This document shows positions 43,730 through 52,386 of a stretch of 64,000 nt of DNA, in pieces. The position numbers were made by a program, and so were the translations under genes. The stretch's first letter is position 1. Every line of letters starts with the position of its first letter. The stretch covers positions 1-64,000 of the forward strand of contig JAHBUZ010000015.1 of NCBI GenBank assembly GCA_019637815.1, read 5' to 3'. Origin of the DNA: Chloroflexota bacterium (GTDB lineage Bacteria; Chloroflexota; Limnocylindria; Limnocylindrales; CSP1-4). The notes beneath the pieces were generated by a model. The model was given only the letters and a program-made list of their open reading frames with translations, did no database searches and was not told the origin of the DNA.

Positions 43730-46249
43730 TCAGCCGGCTCCCAGGAATCGCTCGATGAGCCGGTGACGCCACGCGAGCCGGACGCTCAGCACCCACGCCG
43801 CCACGAGGGCGATGACCATGAGCGCGTACTCGAGCGGCAGCGGCTCCAGCTGGAAGAACTGGTTGACGAGCGGCACGTTGAGGAGCAGCGGGATGGCGAC
43901 CAACAGGGCGACCGCGAGGATGGTCGGTTTCCAGTCACCGGACAGCTCGGTGCCGCCGGTCCACCACTCGGTCGGTGGCTCCACGAAGATGACCAGGAAC
44001 AGGCCCACGGCGATGAGGAAGGCGGTCACCGCGGTCTGGGCCATGGGGATCGCGCTCTCGAGCACCATCGCGTACTCCATGGTGTCGATGTTCCGGCGCA
44101 CCTCCCACTCGAGGACGCCATAGAAGGCGACCATGCCCAGCAGGCTGGACAGGATGGCAGCCGGCGCCACGAACCGGAGCAGCGAGCGCATCAGGCCCTC
44201 CCGTGGCCCGGGTCCCGGTCGCGCCCAGATGACGAGCAGGATCGTGGGGATGCCCACGGTCATGAGCGTCACGGCGGACCCGTTGCGGATCGAGAGCGGG
44301 AAGATGCCCACGATGAGCGATGACACGATGAGCAGCGCCACCGTGCTGATGCGCGTCAGGAACAGCTTGAGGATGTCCTGCATGCCGTTGCGGATGCGCT
44401 GACCCTCCAGCACCGCCGGTGCGAGCGCCGCGAACGAGTCGTTGGTCAGGATCAGGTCCGCGACGCCGCGCGTCGCCTGCGAGCCGCTCTGCATCGCGAT
44501 GCCCAGCTGGGCCTTCTTGAGCGGCAGCACGTCGTTGACGCCGTCGCCGATCATGGCGACGTAGTGACCGTTGGCGCGGAGCGCGTCGACGAGGCGCTCC
44601 TTCTGCTGGGGCGTGATGCGCCCGAAGATCGTGGTGGTCTCCACCGCCGCCCGCAGCTCGATATCGTCCAGCGTGTCGATCTCCGGGCCGGACAGCAGCT
44701 CCAGCTCGGGACCGAGGCCCGCCTGGCGTGCGAGCGCGGTCACGGTCTCCGGATCGTCGCCCGAGATGATGCGCGGCGAGACGCCGGCCGTGATGAATGC
44801 CTCGAGCGCCTCCCTCGCCTCCGCCCGCAGCTCGTCGCGGAGCGTGACCAGGCCGAGCGGGATCATGCCCTCCGGCAGCACGGAGTCGTCGTCCCGATCC
44901 TCGAGGGTCGTGGCGTCCGACCCCAGCACCAGCAGCACCCGCAGACCCTGCCGGGCGAGCTCGGTGACCTGCTGGTCGATGGCCCCCCAGGTCGGTCGAC
45001 CGTCCTGGCCGTCCGCGAGGGCGTATCGCTCGAGCATCGTGGGAGCGCCGAGGGCGATGACACCCCGCATCGGGCCACCGGGCGCGTCCGGCGCATCGAC
45101 GAGCACCGCGCTCCACTTGCGCGCCGACGAGAAGGGCACCTCCGCGCTGATGGGCAGCGGTGACGCATCCAGGCCTTCCGCGATGGCCGTGCTCGTGGTG
45201 TTCGCGGCGCTGCCGCTGGCGGTCGCCGCACCCAGGCGGCGGCGCAGCTCCGGCTCGTCCACGGCGAGGGGGTGGAGCGCATCGAACGAGAGCTTGTTGG
45301 CGGTGAGCGTGCCGGTCTTGTCGAGGCACAGCACGTCCACGTGGCTCAGCGACTCCACGGCGTTCGACTGCTGGACGAGCGCTCCGAACCGCAGGATGCG
45401 CACGGCCGCGAGCGCGTACGCGATGGCGATGGACACGAACAGCCCATTGGGCACGAGGCTCGCGAGGATGCTCGCCTCCCCCACCGTGTCCGCGAGATCC
45501 GTGGCCTTGATGACCGCGTTGAACACGAGCATCAGCTCCAGGTACACCACGATGAGCAGCACCACCCGGATCGCGACGTACACCTCGCGCTGGAGCGGCG
45601 TCAGGACGCGTCGGAAGGTCCGCGCGCCCGAGGTGATCTGGTTCGCGAGGCTCGATTCGCCGACCTTCTCGGCGATGTATCGACCCGACCCGGAGACCGC
45701 GAAGCTGCCCGAGTAGACGTCGGCACCGGGGGTCTTGACGATGAGGTCCGATTCACCCGTGAGCTGCGATTCGTCGACCTGCATCCGACCACTGGCCATC
45801 CGGCCATCGAGCACGATCTGGTCGCCCGCGCCGACCTCCAGGAGGTCGCCCACGACCAGCTGCTCGGGTGCGACCTCGGTGGCCTCGCCATCGCGGATGA
45901 CCGTGGCCGTGGGCCGGTGGAGCAGCGCGACGCGGTCCAGGGTGCGCTTGGCGCGGATCTCCTGGACCACGCTCACGACGATGTTCGTGGAGATCACGCC
46001 GACCGACACGATCGCGTCGATGGGCCGCCCGACGAGGACCAGCGCGATGCCCAGCAGGAACAGCACGTTGTTGATGAACGTGAACACGTTCTCGCGGACG
46101 ATCTGCCAGTACGTCCGCGTCGTGGGCGGCGGCGGCGTGTTGCGCAGCCCTGCGGCGCGGCGTGTCTCGACCTCCGCGGCCGTGAGGCCGCGGTCGGGAT
46201 CCGTGGGCGCGAGCTGACCCGGAGCGGCGATGCCCGTGGCGGCGGTCAT
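43730..46249 (-). CDS. P-type cation-transporting ATPase (CtpE-like)
   Basis: An 839-aa membrane pump of the HAD P-type ATPase superfamily. The actuator loop is LTGES, the phosphorylated Asp310 lies in LDKTGTLT, and the hinge is MIGDGVNDVLPLKKA. About ten membrane helices are present. The M4 ion-site motif is VPNGLF in place of the PEGLP of classical Ca2+ pumps, as I recall for actinobacterial CtpE-type ATPases, which are linked to calcium uptake. No CPC heavy-metal motif or N-terminal metal domain is seen. infA lies 52 bases upstream on the same strand. Confidence 0.88.
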   Translation of the reverse strand: MTAATGIAAPGQLAPTDPDRGLTAAEVETRRAAGLRNTPPPPTTRTYWQIVRENVFTFINNVLFLLGIALVLVGRPIDAIVSVGVISTNIVVSVVQEIRAKRTLDRVALLHRPTATVIRDGEATEVAPEQLVVGDLLEVGAGDQIVLDGRMASGRMQVDESQLTGESDLIVKTPGADVYSGSFAVSGSGRYIAEKVGESSLANQITSGARTFRRVLTPLQREVYVAIRVVLLIVVYLELMLVFNAVIKATDLADTVGEASILASLVPNGLFVSIAIAYALAAVRILRFGALVQQSNAVESLSHVDVLCLDKTGTLTANKLSFDALHPLAVDEPELRRRLGAATASGSAANTTSTAIAEGLDASPLPISAEVPFSSARKWSAVLVDAPDAPGGPMRGVIALGAPTMLERYALADGQDGRPTWGAIDQQVTELARQGLRVLLVLGSDATTLEDRDDDSVLPEGMIPLGLVTLRDELRAEAREALEAFITAGVSPRIISGDDPETVTALARQAGLGPELELLSGPEIDTLDDIELRAAVETTTIFGRITPQQKERLVDALRANGHYVAMIGDGVNDVLPLKKAQLGIAMQSGSQATRGVADLILTNDSFAALAPAVLEGQRIRNGMQDILKLFLTRISTVALLIVSSLIVGIFPLSIRNGSAVTLMTVGIPTILLVIWARPGPGPREGLMRSLLRFVAPAAILSSLLGMVAFYGVLEWEVRRNIDTMEYAMVLESAIPMAQTAVTAFLIAVGLFLVIFVEPPTEWWTGGTELSGDWKPTILAVALLVAIPLLLNVPLVNQFFQLEPLPLEYALMVIALVAAWVLSVRLAWRHRLIERFLGAG

Positions 46250-46301
46250 GCCAGGCGGATGGGTGCCGGTCCGGGCGGGATGGAGCGGTCCTGTGTGACC
46301 G

Positions 46302-46520
46302 CTACTTCATCCGGTAGGTGATGCGGCCACGGGTCAGGTCGTACGGCGAGAGCTCGACCTTCACCCGGTCACCGGGAAGCACCTTGATGTAGTTGACCCG
46401 CAGCTTCCCGCCAAGGGTCGCGAGGATCTTGTGGTCGTTCTGGAGGGTGATGCCGAACATCGCGTTCGGGAGGGCTTCCGAGACCACGCCCTCGACCTCG
46501 ATCATGTCTGCCCTGGGCAA
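46302..46520 (-). CDS. infA: Translation initiation factor IF-1
   Basis: Binds the ribosomal A site during initiation. Read from TTG 46520 it has exactly 72 aa, the usual IF-1 length, beginning [21 protein letters not shown] and ending [21 protein letters not shown] lies 8-9 bases before the TTG. The ATG at 46541 would add seven non-conserved residues and overlap that Shine-Dalgarno. infA usually sits in the ribosomal protein alpha operon; here it stands between a P-type ATPase and a gap, with no ribosomal genes nearby. Confidence 0.95.
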   Translation of the reverse strand: MPRADMIEVEGVVSEALPNAMFGITLQNDHKILATLGGKLRVNYIKVLPGDRVKVELSPYDLTRGRITYRMK

Positions 46521-47019
46521 GCGGTGTACTCCTTCGTTCATGGGACAGGGATGGATGCCGCGGCGTCCACGCGGTCCGTCGCGAGGATCGCGGCGTCCGT
46601 GCCGTCCTCACGTGTCCGAGGGCACGCGCGACCGAGCCTGATGCGGCTTCCATATCATCCCACGATCGGTGTGTCATGGCGAGTGGAGCGCCGGACTGGG
46701 TGGAGTGCCCCGGGCGGCGTGTCGCAGTGGTCGCGGGCGACAGCGGCACGGATACCCTGCCATTCGCCCCTCGATCCGGGTCACGGCACGGCCGGATGCG
46801 GGCTCGACACCACCGCGTCGGTATGATACTTTCCCGATCGATGTACCAGACTTCGCGCCGGGTCCGGGCGCTCCTGCACAGCGCCGGCGGCAGCCCATGG
46901 TGTCCGCGGCTCGCGACGGACGTCGCCGCCCTGGGCTGATCAGCCCACGCCGCCCCGGGATGGGCGCGCCCTGCATCCGTCCCTGCCCGACCCCACCCTG
47001 CCGACCGAGGTACCGACCC
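46521..47019. other. 499-base gap between infA and rhodanese
   Basis: No convincing gene. The plus-strand frame is open from GTG 46669 into the rhodanese gene, and TATCAT at 46653-46658 is 10 bases before that GTG. However, the translated stretch is Arg/Pro-rich without motifs and would bury the rhodanese signal peptide. TATGAT at 46822-46827 is another possible -10. Confidence 0.5.
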
Positions 47020-47964
47020 GTGATCCTTCGCCGCCCCGCAACCATCGTCGCCACCCTTGCGCTCTGCCTCACAGCAGCTGCGCCGGTGGCCGCCCAGTCG
47101 CCGGCCGCGTCGGCCAGCGACGCCGTCGTCTCCGCCGACTGGCTGGAACAGCACCTCGACGACCCCTCAGTGCGTGTCCTGGAGGTGTCCGTCGTGCCCG
47201 GCGTGTATGACCGTGGACACATCCCCGGTGCCGTCAACGTCGCGTGGCATACCGACCTGGTGGACCCGGTGCGGCGCGATATCGCGTCCGGCGAGTCGAT
47301 CCAGTCGCTGCTGCGCGCGGCGGGCGTGAATGACGACTCCACCATCGTGCTCTATGGCGACAACAACAACTGGTTCGCCGCGTGGGGCGCGTGGGTGCTC
47401 GACGTCTACGGCGCGGATGACGTCCGGCTCCTCGACGGCGGCCGCGTGAAGTGGGAGGCCGATGGCCGACCGCTCGAGGTCGCACCGCCCACCCCCGCGG
47501 AAGGCTCGTTCACCGCCGCCGAGGCCGATGGCGACCTGCGCGCGTTCCTGCCCGAGGTCCTCGCGGTGGTCGAGGGCAGCGACCAGGCACAGCTGGTGGA
47601 CATCCGGGGTCCCGCCGAGTTCAGCGGCGAGATCTTCGCGCCCGAGGGCGTCCAGGAGCTGTCCATCCGGGCGGGCCACATCCCGGGTGCCATCAACGTC
47701 CCGTGGGGCCAGAACGTGACCGAGGACGGCACGTTCAAGAGCCCCGACGACCTGCGCGCGCTGTACGCGGCGGTGGGCATCGACGGCAGCCAGCCGATCA
47801 TCACCTACTGCCGCATCGGCGAGCGCGCCAGCCTCACCTGGTTCGTGCTCCATCGCATCCTGGGCTATGACGCCCAGGTCTACGACGGCAGCTGGACCGA
47901 GTACGGCAACTCGGTGGGCCTGCCCGTCGAGAACCCGGCCGGCACCGTCTGGGGCGGCCAGTAG
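47020..47964 (+). CDS. Exported two-domain rhodanese (thiosulfate sulfurtransferase)
   Basis: A 314-aa protein with a signal peptide (ATLALCLTAAAPVAAQ). The first rhodanese domain (about 34-150) has GDNNNW where the active Cys should be, so it is catalytically inactive, with Asp114 at that site. The second domain (about 165-305) has the active Cys264 in TYCRIGERAS. This active/inactive pairing is normal for SseA-type enzymes, which move sulfur from thiosulfate to an acceptor. The protein would act outside the cytoplasm. A YeeE-type transporter follows after 58 bases, suggesting one sulfur-acquisition unit. Confidence 0.88.
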   Translation: MILRRPATIVATLALCLTAAAPVAAQSPAASASDAVVSADWLEQHLDDPSVRVLEVSVVPGVYDRGHIPGAVNVAWHTDLVDPVRRDIASGESIQSLLRAAGVNDDSTIVLYGDNNNWFAAWGAWVLDVYGADDVRLLDGGRVKWEADGRPLEVAPPTPAEGSFTAAEADGDLRAFLPEVLAVVEGSDQAQLVDIRGPAEFSGEIFAPEGVQELSIRAGHIPGAINVPWGQNVTEDGTFKSPDDLRALYAAVGIDGSQPIITYCRIGERASLTWFVLHRILGYDAQVYDGSWTEYGNSVGLPVENPAGTVWGGQ

Positions 47965-48022
47965 ACGTCACGACACGGGTCGTTCGACGGGGCGCGCCAG
48001 CCCGGTCGCTCGTCGCCCATCC

Positions 48023-49264
48023 GTGACCGTCGCGGTCCCCCCATCCGACGACCCCGCCCAGGGCGGGGTCGTCGGCATCTCCGGTCCCTCGACGCGCGTC
48101 GTCGCCCAGCGCCTGGCGGCGGGCGGCCTCGTCGCGGTCGTGCTGGTCGTCGTCGCGGGGCTGCTCGTGGGGACACCCGGCCAGGGGGTCCCGGCGGCCA
48201 CGTCGCTCGCCATCGGTGCCGCCCTCGGCGTCGTGTTCGCGCGGGGACGCTTCTGCTTCTTCTGCATCCTGCGCGACCTCATCGAGCATCGCGACAGCGC
48301 GCCCACGTACGCCATCCTCGCGGCCCTCGCGGTGGGCGGCGTGGGGTACGCGGTGGTGTTCGGCATGTTCCTGCCCGACCCGTCGACCGGCCGGCTCCCG
48401 GCGCAGGCGTTCATCGGCCCCGTCAGCTGGGTCCTGGTCGCCGGCGGCCTCTGTTTCGGGGTCGGCATGGCGCTCAGCGGTGGCTGCATCAGCGCGCTGC
48501 TCTACCGCATGGGCGAGGGATACGGCCGGGCACCCATCGGCCTGCTGGGCGCGCTCGTGGGGTTCGGCCTGGGCTTCCTGTCGTGGCAGCCGCTGTATCT
48601 CGCGACCATCGTGCGGGCGCCCGAGATGTGGCTGCCCGCCGAGCTCGGCTACGTGGGCGCGCTCGTGGTCCATCTCGGAGCCCTCGGCGTCCTCGCGCTG
48701 CTCCTGATGCGCTGGCTGCCACCGACCCGGCCGACCGAGACCGCCCGCCCGACGCTCGGCGCGGTGTATCGACGCGTGTTCGTGTGGCGCTGGCCGGCGC
48801 TCGTGACGGGTGCCCTCGTGGGCCTCATCGGTGCCGTCGCCTACCTGCGCGTGGCGCCCCTCGGCGTGACACAGCAGCTGGGCACGCTCAGCCGCAGCGT
48901 GATGACCGACGCGGGACTCATCGGGGATCGCCTCAACGGGCTGGACGCCTTCTCCGGCTGCGTCGCAGTGGTGGGTGAGCTGCTCGTGGACAACGGCTGG
49001 CTCGTCGGTGCGATGGTCCTCGGGTCGTTCGGCGTGTCCATCGCCGGGGGTCGCTTCCGGATCACGGGCGTGACCCTCCGGAACGGGACCACGGCCCTCC
49101 TCGGCGGTGTGCTCATGGGCTGGGGCGCCATGGTCGCCCTCGGCTGCACCGTCGGCACACTGCTGTCCGGGATCTCCGCGTTCGCCATCGCGGGCTGGGT
49201 CTTCGGGGCCGCGGTGGTGGCGGGTGTCTGGCTGGGTATCCGGCTTCGACTGCACACCATCTGA
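48023..49264 (+). CDS. YeeE/YedE (TsuA-like) thiosulfate transporter
   Basis: A 413-aa membrane protein with about ten helices in two inverted halves. The conserved Cys motifs of the family are present: GRFCFFC near the start, SGGCISALLYRMGEG in the first half and LGCTVGTLLSGI near the end, which relay thiosulfate through the membrane in TsuA. The GTG at 48023 is chosen because the first helix begins shortly after; the upstream open frame overlaps the rhodanese gene. It pairs with the exported rhodanese. Confidence 0.87.
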   Translation: MTVAVPPSDDPAQGGVVGISGPSTRVVAQRLAAGGLVAVVLVVVAGLLVGTPGQGVPAATSLAIGAALGVVFARGRFCFFCILRDLIEHRDSAPTYAILAALAVGGVGYAVVFGMFLPDPSTGRLPAQAFIGPVSWVLVAGGLCFGVGMALSGGCISALLYRMGEGYGRAPIGLLGALVGFGLGFLSWQPLYLATIVRAPEMWLPAELGYVGALVVHLGALGVLALLLMRWLPPTRPTETARPTLGAVYRRVFVWRWPALVTGALVGLIGAVAYLRVAPLGVTQQLGTLSRSVMTDAGLIGDRLNGLDAFSGCVAVVGELLVDNGWLVGAMVLGSFGVSIAGGRFRITGVTLRNGTTALLGGVLMGWGAMVALGCTVGTLLSGISAFAIAGWVFGAAVVAGVWLGIRLRLHTI

Positions 49265-49270
49265 GTCCGA

Positions 49271-49302
49271 TCCCGGCGTTGACGCCGAGCCGGACGCCGG
49301 GA
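49271..49302. terminator. Hairpin between convergent transporter genes
   Basis: TCCCGGCGT (49271-49279) pairs perfectly with ACGCCGGGA (49294-49302), loop 14 bases, 7 bases after the YeeE gene stop and before the convergent MFS gene stop. Confidence 0.55.
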
Positions 49303-49339
49303 CCGGCCCAGGTGCCGGACCACGCCACGCACGGTCGGC

Positions 49340-50578
49340 TCAGGTGCTCGTCGCCGGCACCTCGCGTGCCAGCCGGATGGCGTCGTCCGTCACGATGCGT
49401 CGAGCGACCACGAGCCCACCGATGAGCAGCGCGCCCACCACGAACACGGCACGCAGCCCGAACAGCTCGGCGATGATGCCGCCCGCCAGCGCGCCGATGG
49501 GCTGGGTGCCCCACGCGAACAGTCGATAGGTCGCGTTGACCCGGCCCAGCAGCGCGTCCGGCACGATGCGCTGGCGGAGCGTGACGGTGATGATGTTCCA
49601 GGCCACGATGGCCACGCCTTCCAGGACCATCGCCCCGCCCACCACCCATGGGTCCGCGCTGAACGCCGGGATGATGATCGGCACGGCCGTGCACAGCACC
49701 GCCAGCCACAGGGTCCGAGCGGATCCCAGGCGATCCTCGAGGTGTGGCGTGACCACCGAGCCCACGATGCTGCCGATGGCCATCGCGGTCAGGAGCACCC
49801 CGAACCCGACCTCCGACAGGCCCATCGGTCCGGGTGCGAGGGCGTACAGCACGAACACCGCCCAGATGGCGCTGCCGGCGAGGTTCATGACGCCGACCAT
49901 GATCGCGAACGTCCGGAGCAGGCGATGACCCACCAGGAACCGCCAGCCCGCCCGGATGTCCTCCACGATGTCGGTCGGTGGCCCCTCCCTGACCGCCCGG
50001 AAGGAGCCGGCGATGAGCGTGAGGCCGATCGCCGCGAGCCCGAAGCCGAGCGCCGACCCACCGAGCGCGAGCGGCACCGAGATGCCCACGAGCACGCCAC
50101 CGAGGGGCGGGCCCACGAACTGGTTCATGACCATCTCGGCCGCGTACAGCCGGCCGTTGGCACGGCTCAGCTGGTCCGGGCGGACGATGTTGGGCAGGAT
50201 CGACTGCGCCGCGGTATCGAACAGCGTCTCGCCCACGCCGAGCGCGAACGCCGCGACATAGAGCCAGGGCATCGAGAGCTGCTCGGTGAGCGCGAGCGCA
50301 GCGAGCACGCCCACGATGACGACGCGTGCCACCTGGACGTTGCGCATCGTGCGTCGACGATCGAGGCGATCCGCGAGCGCCCCCGCGACGAGCACGAACA
50401 GGAGCCATGGCAGCCGGCCCACGATGGCCACGCCGGCCACCTCCAGGGGCGACGACGTGAGCCGCGCGGCGATGACGGGCAGCGCCACCTGGAAGATGCC
50501 ATCCGCGAGGTTCGAGGACGCGGACGCGACGAGCACCTTGTGGAAGGCACCGCCGAGCGACCGGCCTCCGGCCGTCAC
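49340..50578 (-). CDS. MFS transporter (DHA3/EntS-like)
   Basis: A 412-aa major facilitator protein with twelve helices. Motifs are the loop GALADRLDRRRTM and AAQSILPNIVRPDQLSRANGRL, typical of the MFS_3 group that includes enterobactin and drug exporters. It is divergent from a MarR regulator across 139 bases, the usual layout for a drug-responsive efflux pump. The start is GTG; the Shine-Dalgarno is weak. Confidence 0.86.
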   Translation of the reverse strand: MTAGGRSLGGAFHKVLVASASSNLADGIFQVALPVIAARLTSSPLEVAGVAIVGRLPWLLFVLVAGALADRLDRRRTMRNVQVARVVIVGVLAALALTEQLSMPWLYVAAFALGVGETLFDTAAQSILPNIVRPDQLSRANGRLYAAEMVMNQFVGPPLGGVLVGISVPLALGGSALGFGLAAIGLTLIAGSFRAVREGPPTDIVEDIRAGWRFLVGHRLLRTFAIMVGVMNLAGSAIWAVFVLYALAPGPMGLSEVGFGVLLTAMAIGSIVGSVVTPHLEDRLGSARTLWLAVLCTAVPIIIPAFSADPWVVGGAMVLEGVAIVAWNIITVTLRQRIVPDALLGRVNATYRLFAWGTQPIGALAGGIIAELFGLRAVFVVGALLIGGLVVARRIVTDDAIRLAREVPATST

Positions 50579-50709
50579 CTGCTGGTCCAGGGATCCCCTC
50601 CGATCACGCGTCGCATGATGCCCCCTCGCCGGGAACCGGGCACGGCTCGCGAAATCACGGAGCCGGCCCGGTGACCCGTGGCAGACCGGCCGACGGCGCC
50701 CGGTCCGGG

Positions 50710-50722
50710 ATCATGGGATGAT
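50710..50722. promoter_or_regulatory. Operator-like palindrome at the marR start
   Basis: ATCAT (50710-50714), GGG, ATGAT (50718-50722): a perfect 5-3-5 palindrome covering the first ATG of the MarR gene. Autorepression is plausible. If it is an operator, ATG 50733 may be the real start. Confidence 0.4.
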
Positions 50723-51173
50723 TGAGCGTGCAATGACCTCGTCGACCGCGACCCAGGCGCCACCAGCGCTCGCGCTGTGGCAGGCGCTCGTGGGCGCGCA
50801 CACGGCGCTCGTGGCGCGGCTGGATCCCGAGACGCCCGACTGCGCCGTCGTCGGCTCGGACACCATCGAGGTGCTGCTGCCGCTGTCCACGGCACCCGAC
50901 CGTCGGATGCGGATGCACGAGCTGGCGGACCGCTCCCATGTGACGCGCAGCGGTCTGACGCGCCGCGTGGACCGCCTGGTCGCGGACGGCTGGGTGGAGC
51001 GGGAGTACTGCGATGCCGACCGCCGGGGCGCATACGCCCGGCTCACCGAGACGGGCGCCGCGGAGCTGGCGCGAGCCCTGCCGCACCACGTCGGCGCCCT
51101 CGAGCGACATCTCTCGGACCGACTGAGCCGGACCGAGATGGCGACCCTCACCGAGCTGCTGTCCCGGCTGTAG
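50718..51173 (+). CDS. MarR-family transcriptional regulator
   Basis: A 151-aa winged-helix regulator. The recognition region is MHELADRSHVTRSGLTRRVDRLVADGWVERE, followed by the wing DADRRGAYARLTETG, both typical of MarR. A second ATG at 50733 removes five residues and is possible. Divergent from an MFS exporter, which it probably represses. Confidence 0.9.
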   Translation: MIERAMTSSTATQAPPALALWQALVGAHTALVARLDPETPDCAVVGSDTIEVLLPLSTAPDRRMRMHELADRSHVTRSGLTRRVDRLVADGWVEREYCDADRRGAYARLTETGAAELARALPHHVGALERHLSDRLSRTEMATLTELLSRL

Positions 51174-51175
51174 CG

Positions 51176-51197
51176 ACGGTCGCCGACGCACGACCGT
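51176..51197. terminator. Hairpin between marR and the DapA-like gene
   Basis: ACGGTCG (51176-51182) pairs with CGACCGT (51191-51197), loop 8 bases, directly after the MarR stop codon in a convergent gap. Confidence 0.45.
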
Positions 51198-51238
51198 GAC
51201 GCCCGGGGGTCGCTCCCGCCCGAGGCTCGTCCGTGTGG

Positions 51239-52384
51239 TCAGCGCAGCCAGTCGTCCAGGTGCTGTGCCACGAAGTCGTCGTCGGTGAGGTCGGGCCACG
51301 CCCGGATGACCCGGTCGATCGCGTCCGCCTGTCCGGGCGACAGGTCCTCCGCGGGATCGAGACACCATCGACCGGCCAGCAGCCCCTGGCGCCGCAGCAC
51401 CTCGTGGATGCCCGCGATGGAGCCCGCGAACCCATGCGCCGGATCGAACAGCGCCGCGTTGGCGGCCGTGGTGCGCACCGCGAGATCGAGCAGCGCCGGC
51501 GGCACGGGCCCGTCCGCGGCGACCACGGCATGCACCCGCTCGAGCATCGCGACGGCTCGCGAGGTCCAGACCGCCCAGTGACCGAGCAGCCCGCCCACGA
51601 TGCGCAGGCCGCCATCGGCGCCGGAGTCAGGACCCCGGCCGGTGCCGCTGCCGCCCGCCGCGCGCCGCGCATCCTCGAGGTCCGGCACCGGGAACCGCTT
51701 GAGCAGGTCCAGCACGATGTCATCGTCGTTGCCCGTGTAGAGCGCGATCCCCCCGGCGCGACCGGAGGCGGCGACGCCCTCGATCACGTCGAGCGTGGCA
51801 TATCGGTCGAACGGGGCGATCTTGATGGCCATCGCGTTCGGGATGGCCGCGAAACGACGCCAGAAGTCCCGACCCAGCCGCCGCCCGCCCACCGCCGGCT
51901 GGAGATAGAACCCGAACAGCGGCAGCACCTCCGCCACGCGCTCGCAATGCGCCACCAGCTCGTCATCGGGAGCATCCGCGAAGGCACCCAGCTGGACCAG
52001 CGCGAGGTGATAGCCGAGGTCCCGCGCGAGCGATGCCTCCGCGACCGCCTGCTCGGTCCGACCGATGACGCCCGCCACGCGGATGACCGGACGACCCGCC
52101 GCCGACCCGCCATCCCGCTGCTGCTCCGCGACGGTCTCGGCCGCCAGCTCCAGCACCGGTCGCAGGAGACCCACGCCCGGATCACGGATCGCGAACTGGG
52201 TCGTGTGGACCGCCACGGCGACGCCTCCGGCGCCGGACGCGAGGTAGTAGCGGGTCAGGGCGCGTTGCCGTCGTTCGTCGAGCCGGCGCTCGGCGGTCAG
52301 CGCGAGCGGATGGGCCGGGATGACCACGCCCCCGGCGAGCGCCTCGGTGATCGCCGGGTCGAGGCCCGGGAACGCGCCGCCCAC
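51239..52384 (-). CDS. DapA/NanA-superfamily aldolase-like protein
   Basis: A 381-aa TIM-barrel protein related to dihydrodipicolinate synthase. Candidate catalytic residues are Lys188 (AIKIAPFDRY, Schiff base) and Tyr160 (GFYLQP). It has a C-terminal helical extension of about 100 residues, longer than DapA (about 295), and motif matches are loose, so lysine synthesis is unlikely. GTG 52384 lies 2 bases after the stop of the upstream epimerase-like gene; the open frame beyond overlaps it. Together they form the minus arm of a divergent catabolic locus. Confidence 0.75.
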   Translation of the reverse strand: MGGAFPGLDPAITEALAGGVVIPAHPLALTAERRLDERRQRALTRYYLASGAGGVAVAVHTTQFAIRDPGVGLLRPVLELAAETVAEQQRDGGSAAGRPVIRVAGVIGRTEQAVAEASLARDLGYHLALVQLGAFADAPDDELVAHCERVAEVLPLFGFYLQPAVGGRRLGRDFWRRFAAIPNAMAIKIAPFDRYATLDVIEGVAASGRAGGIALYTGNDDDIVLDLLKRFPVPDLEDARRAAGGSGTGRGPDSGADGGLRIVGGLLGHWAVWTSRAVAMLERVHAVVAADGPVPPALLDLAVRTTAANAALFDPAHGFAGSIAGIHEVLRRQGLLAGRWCLDPAEDLSPGQADAIDRVIRAWPDLTDDDFVAQHLDDWLR

Positions 52385-52386
52385 CT

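Noticed and set aside
46669..47019. Longer start for the rhodanese at GTG 46669, 10 bases after TATCAT
   Set aside because: The added 117 residues are Arg/Pro-rich and would hide a clear signal peptide starting at GTG 47020. Kept only as an alternative.
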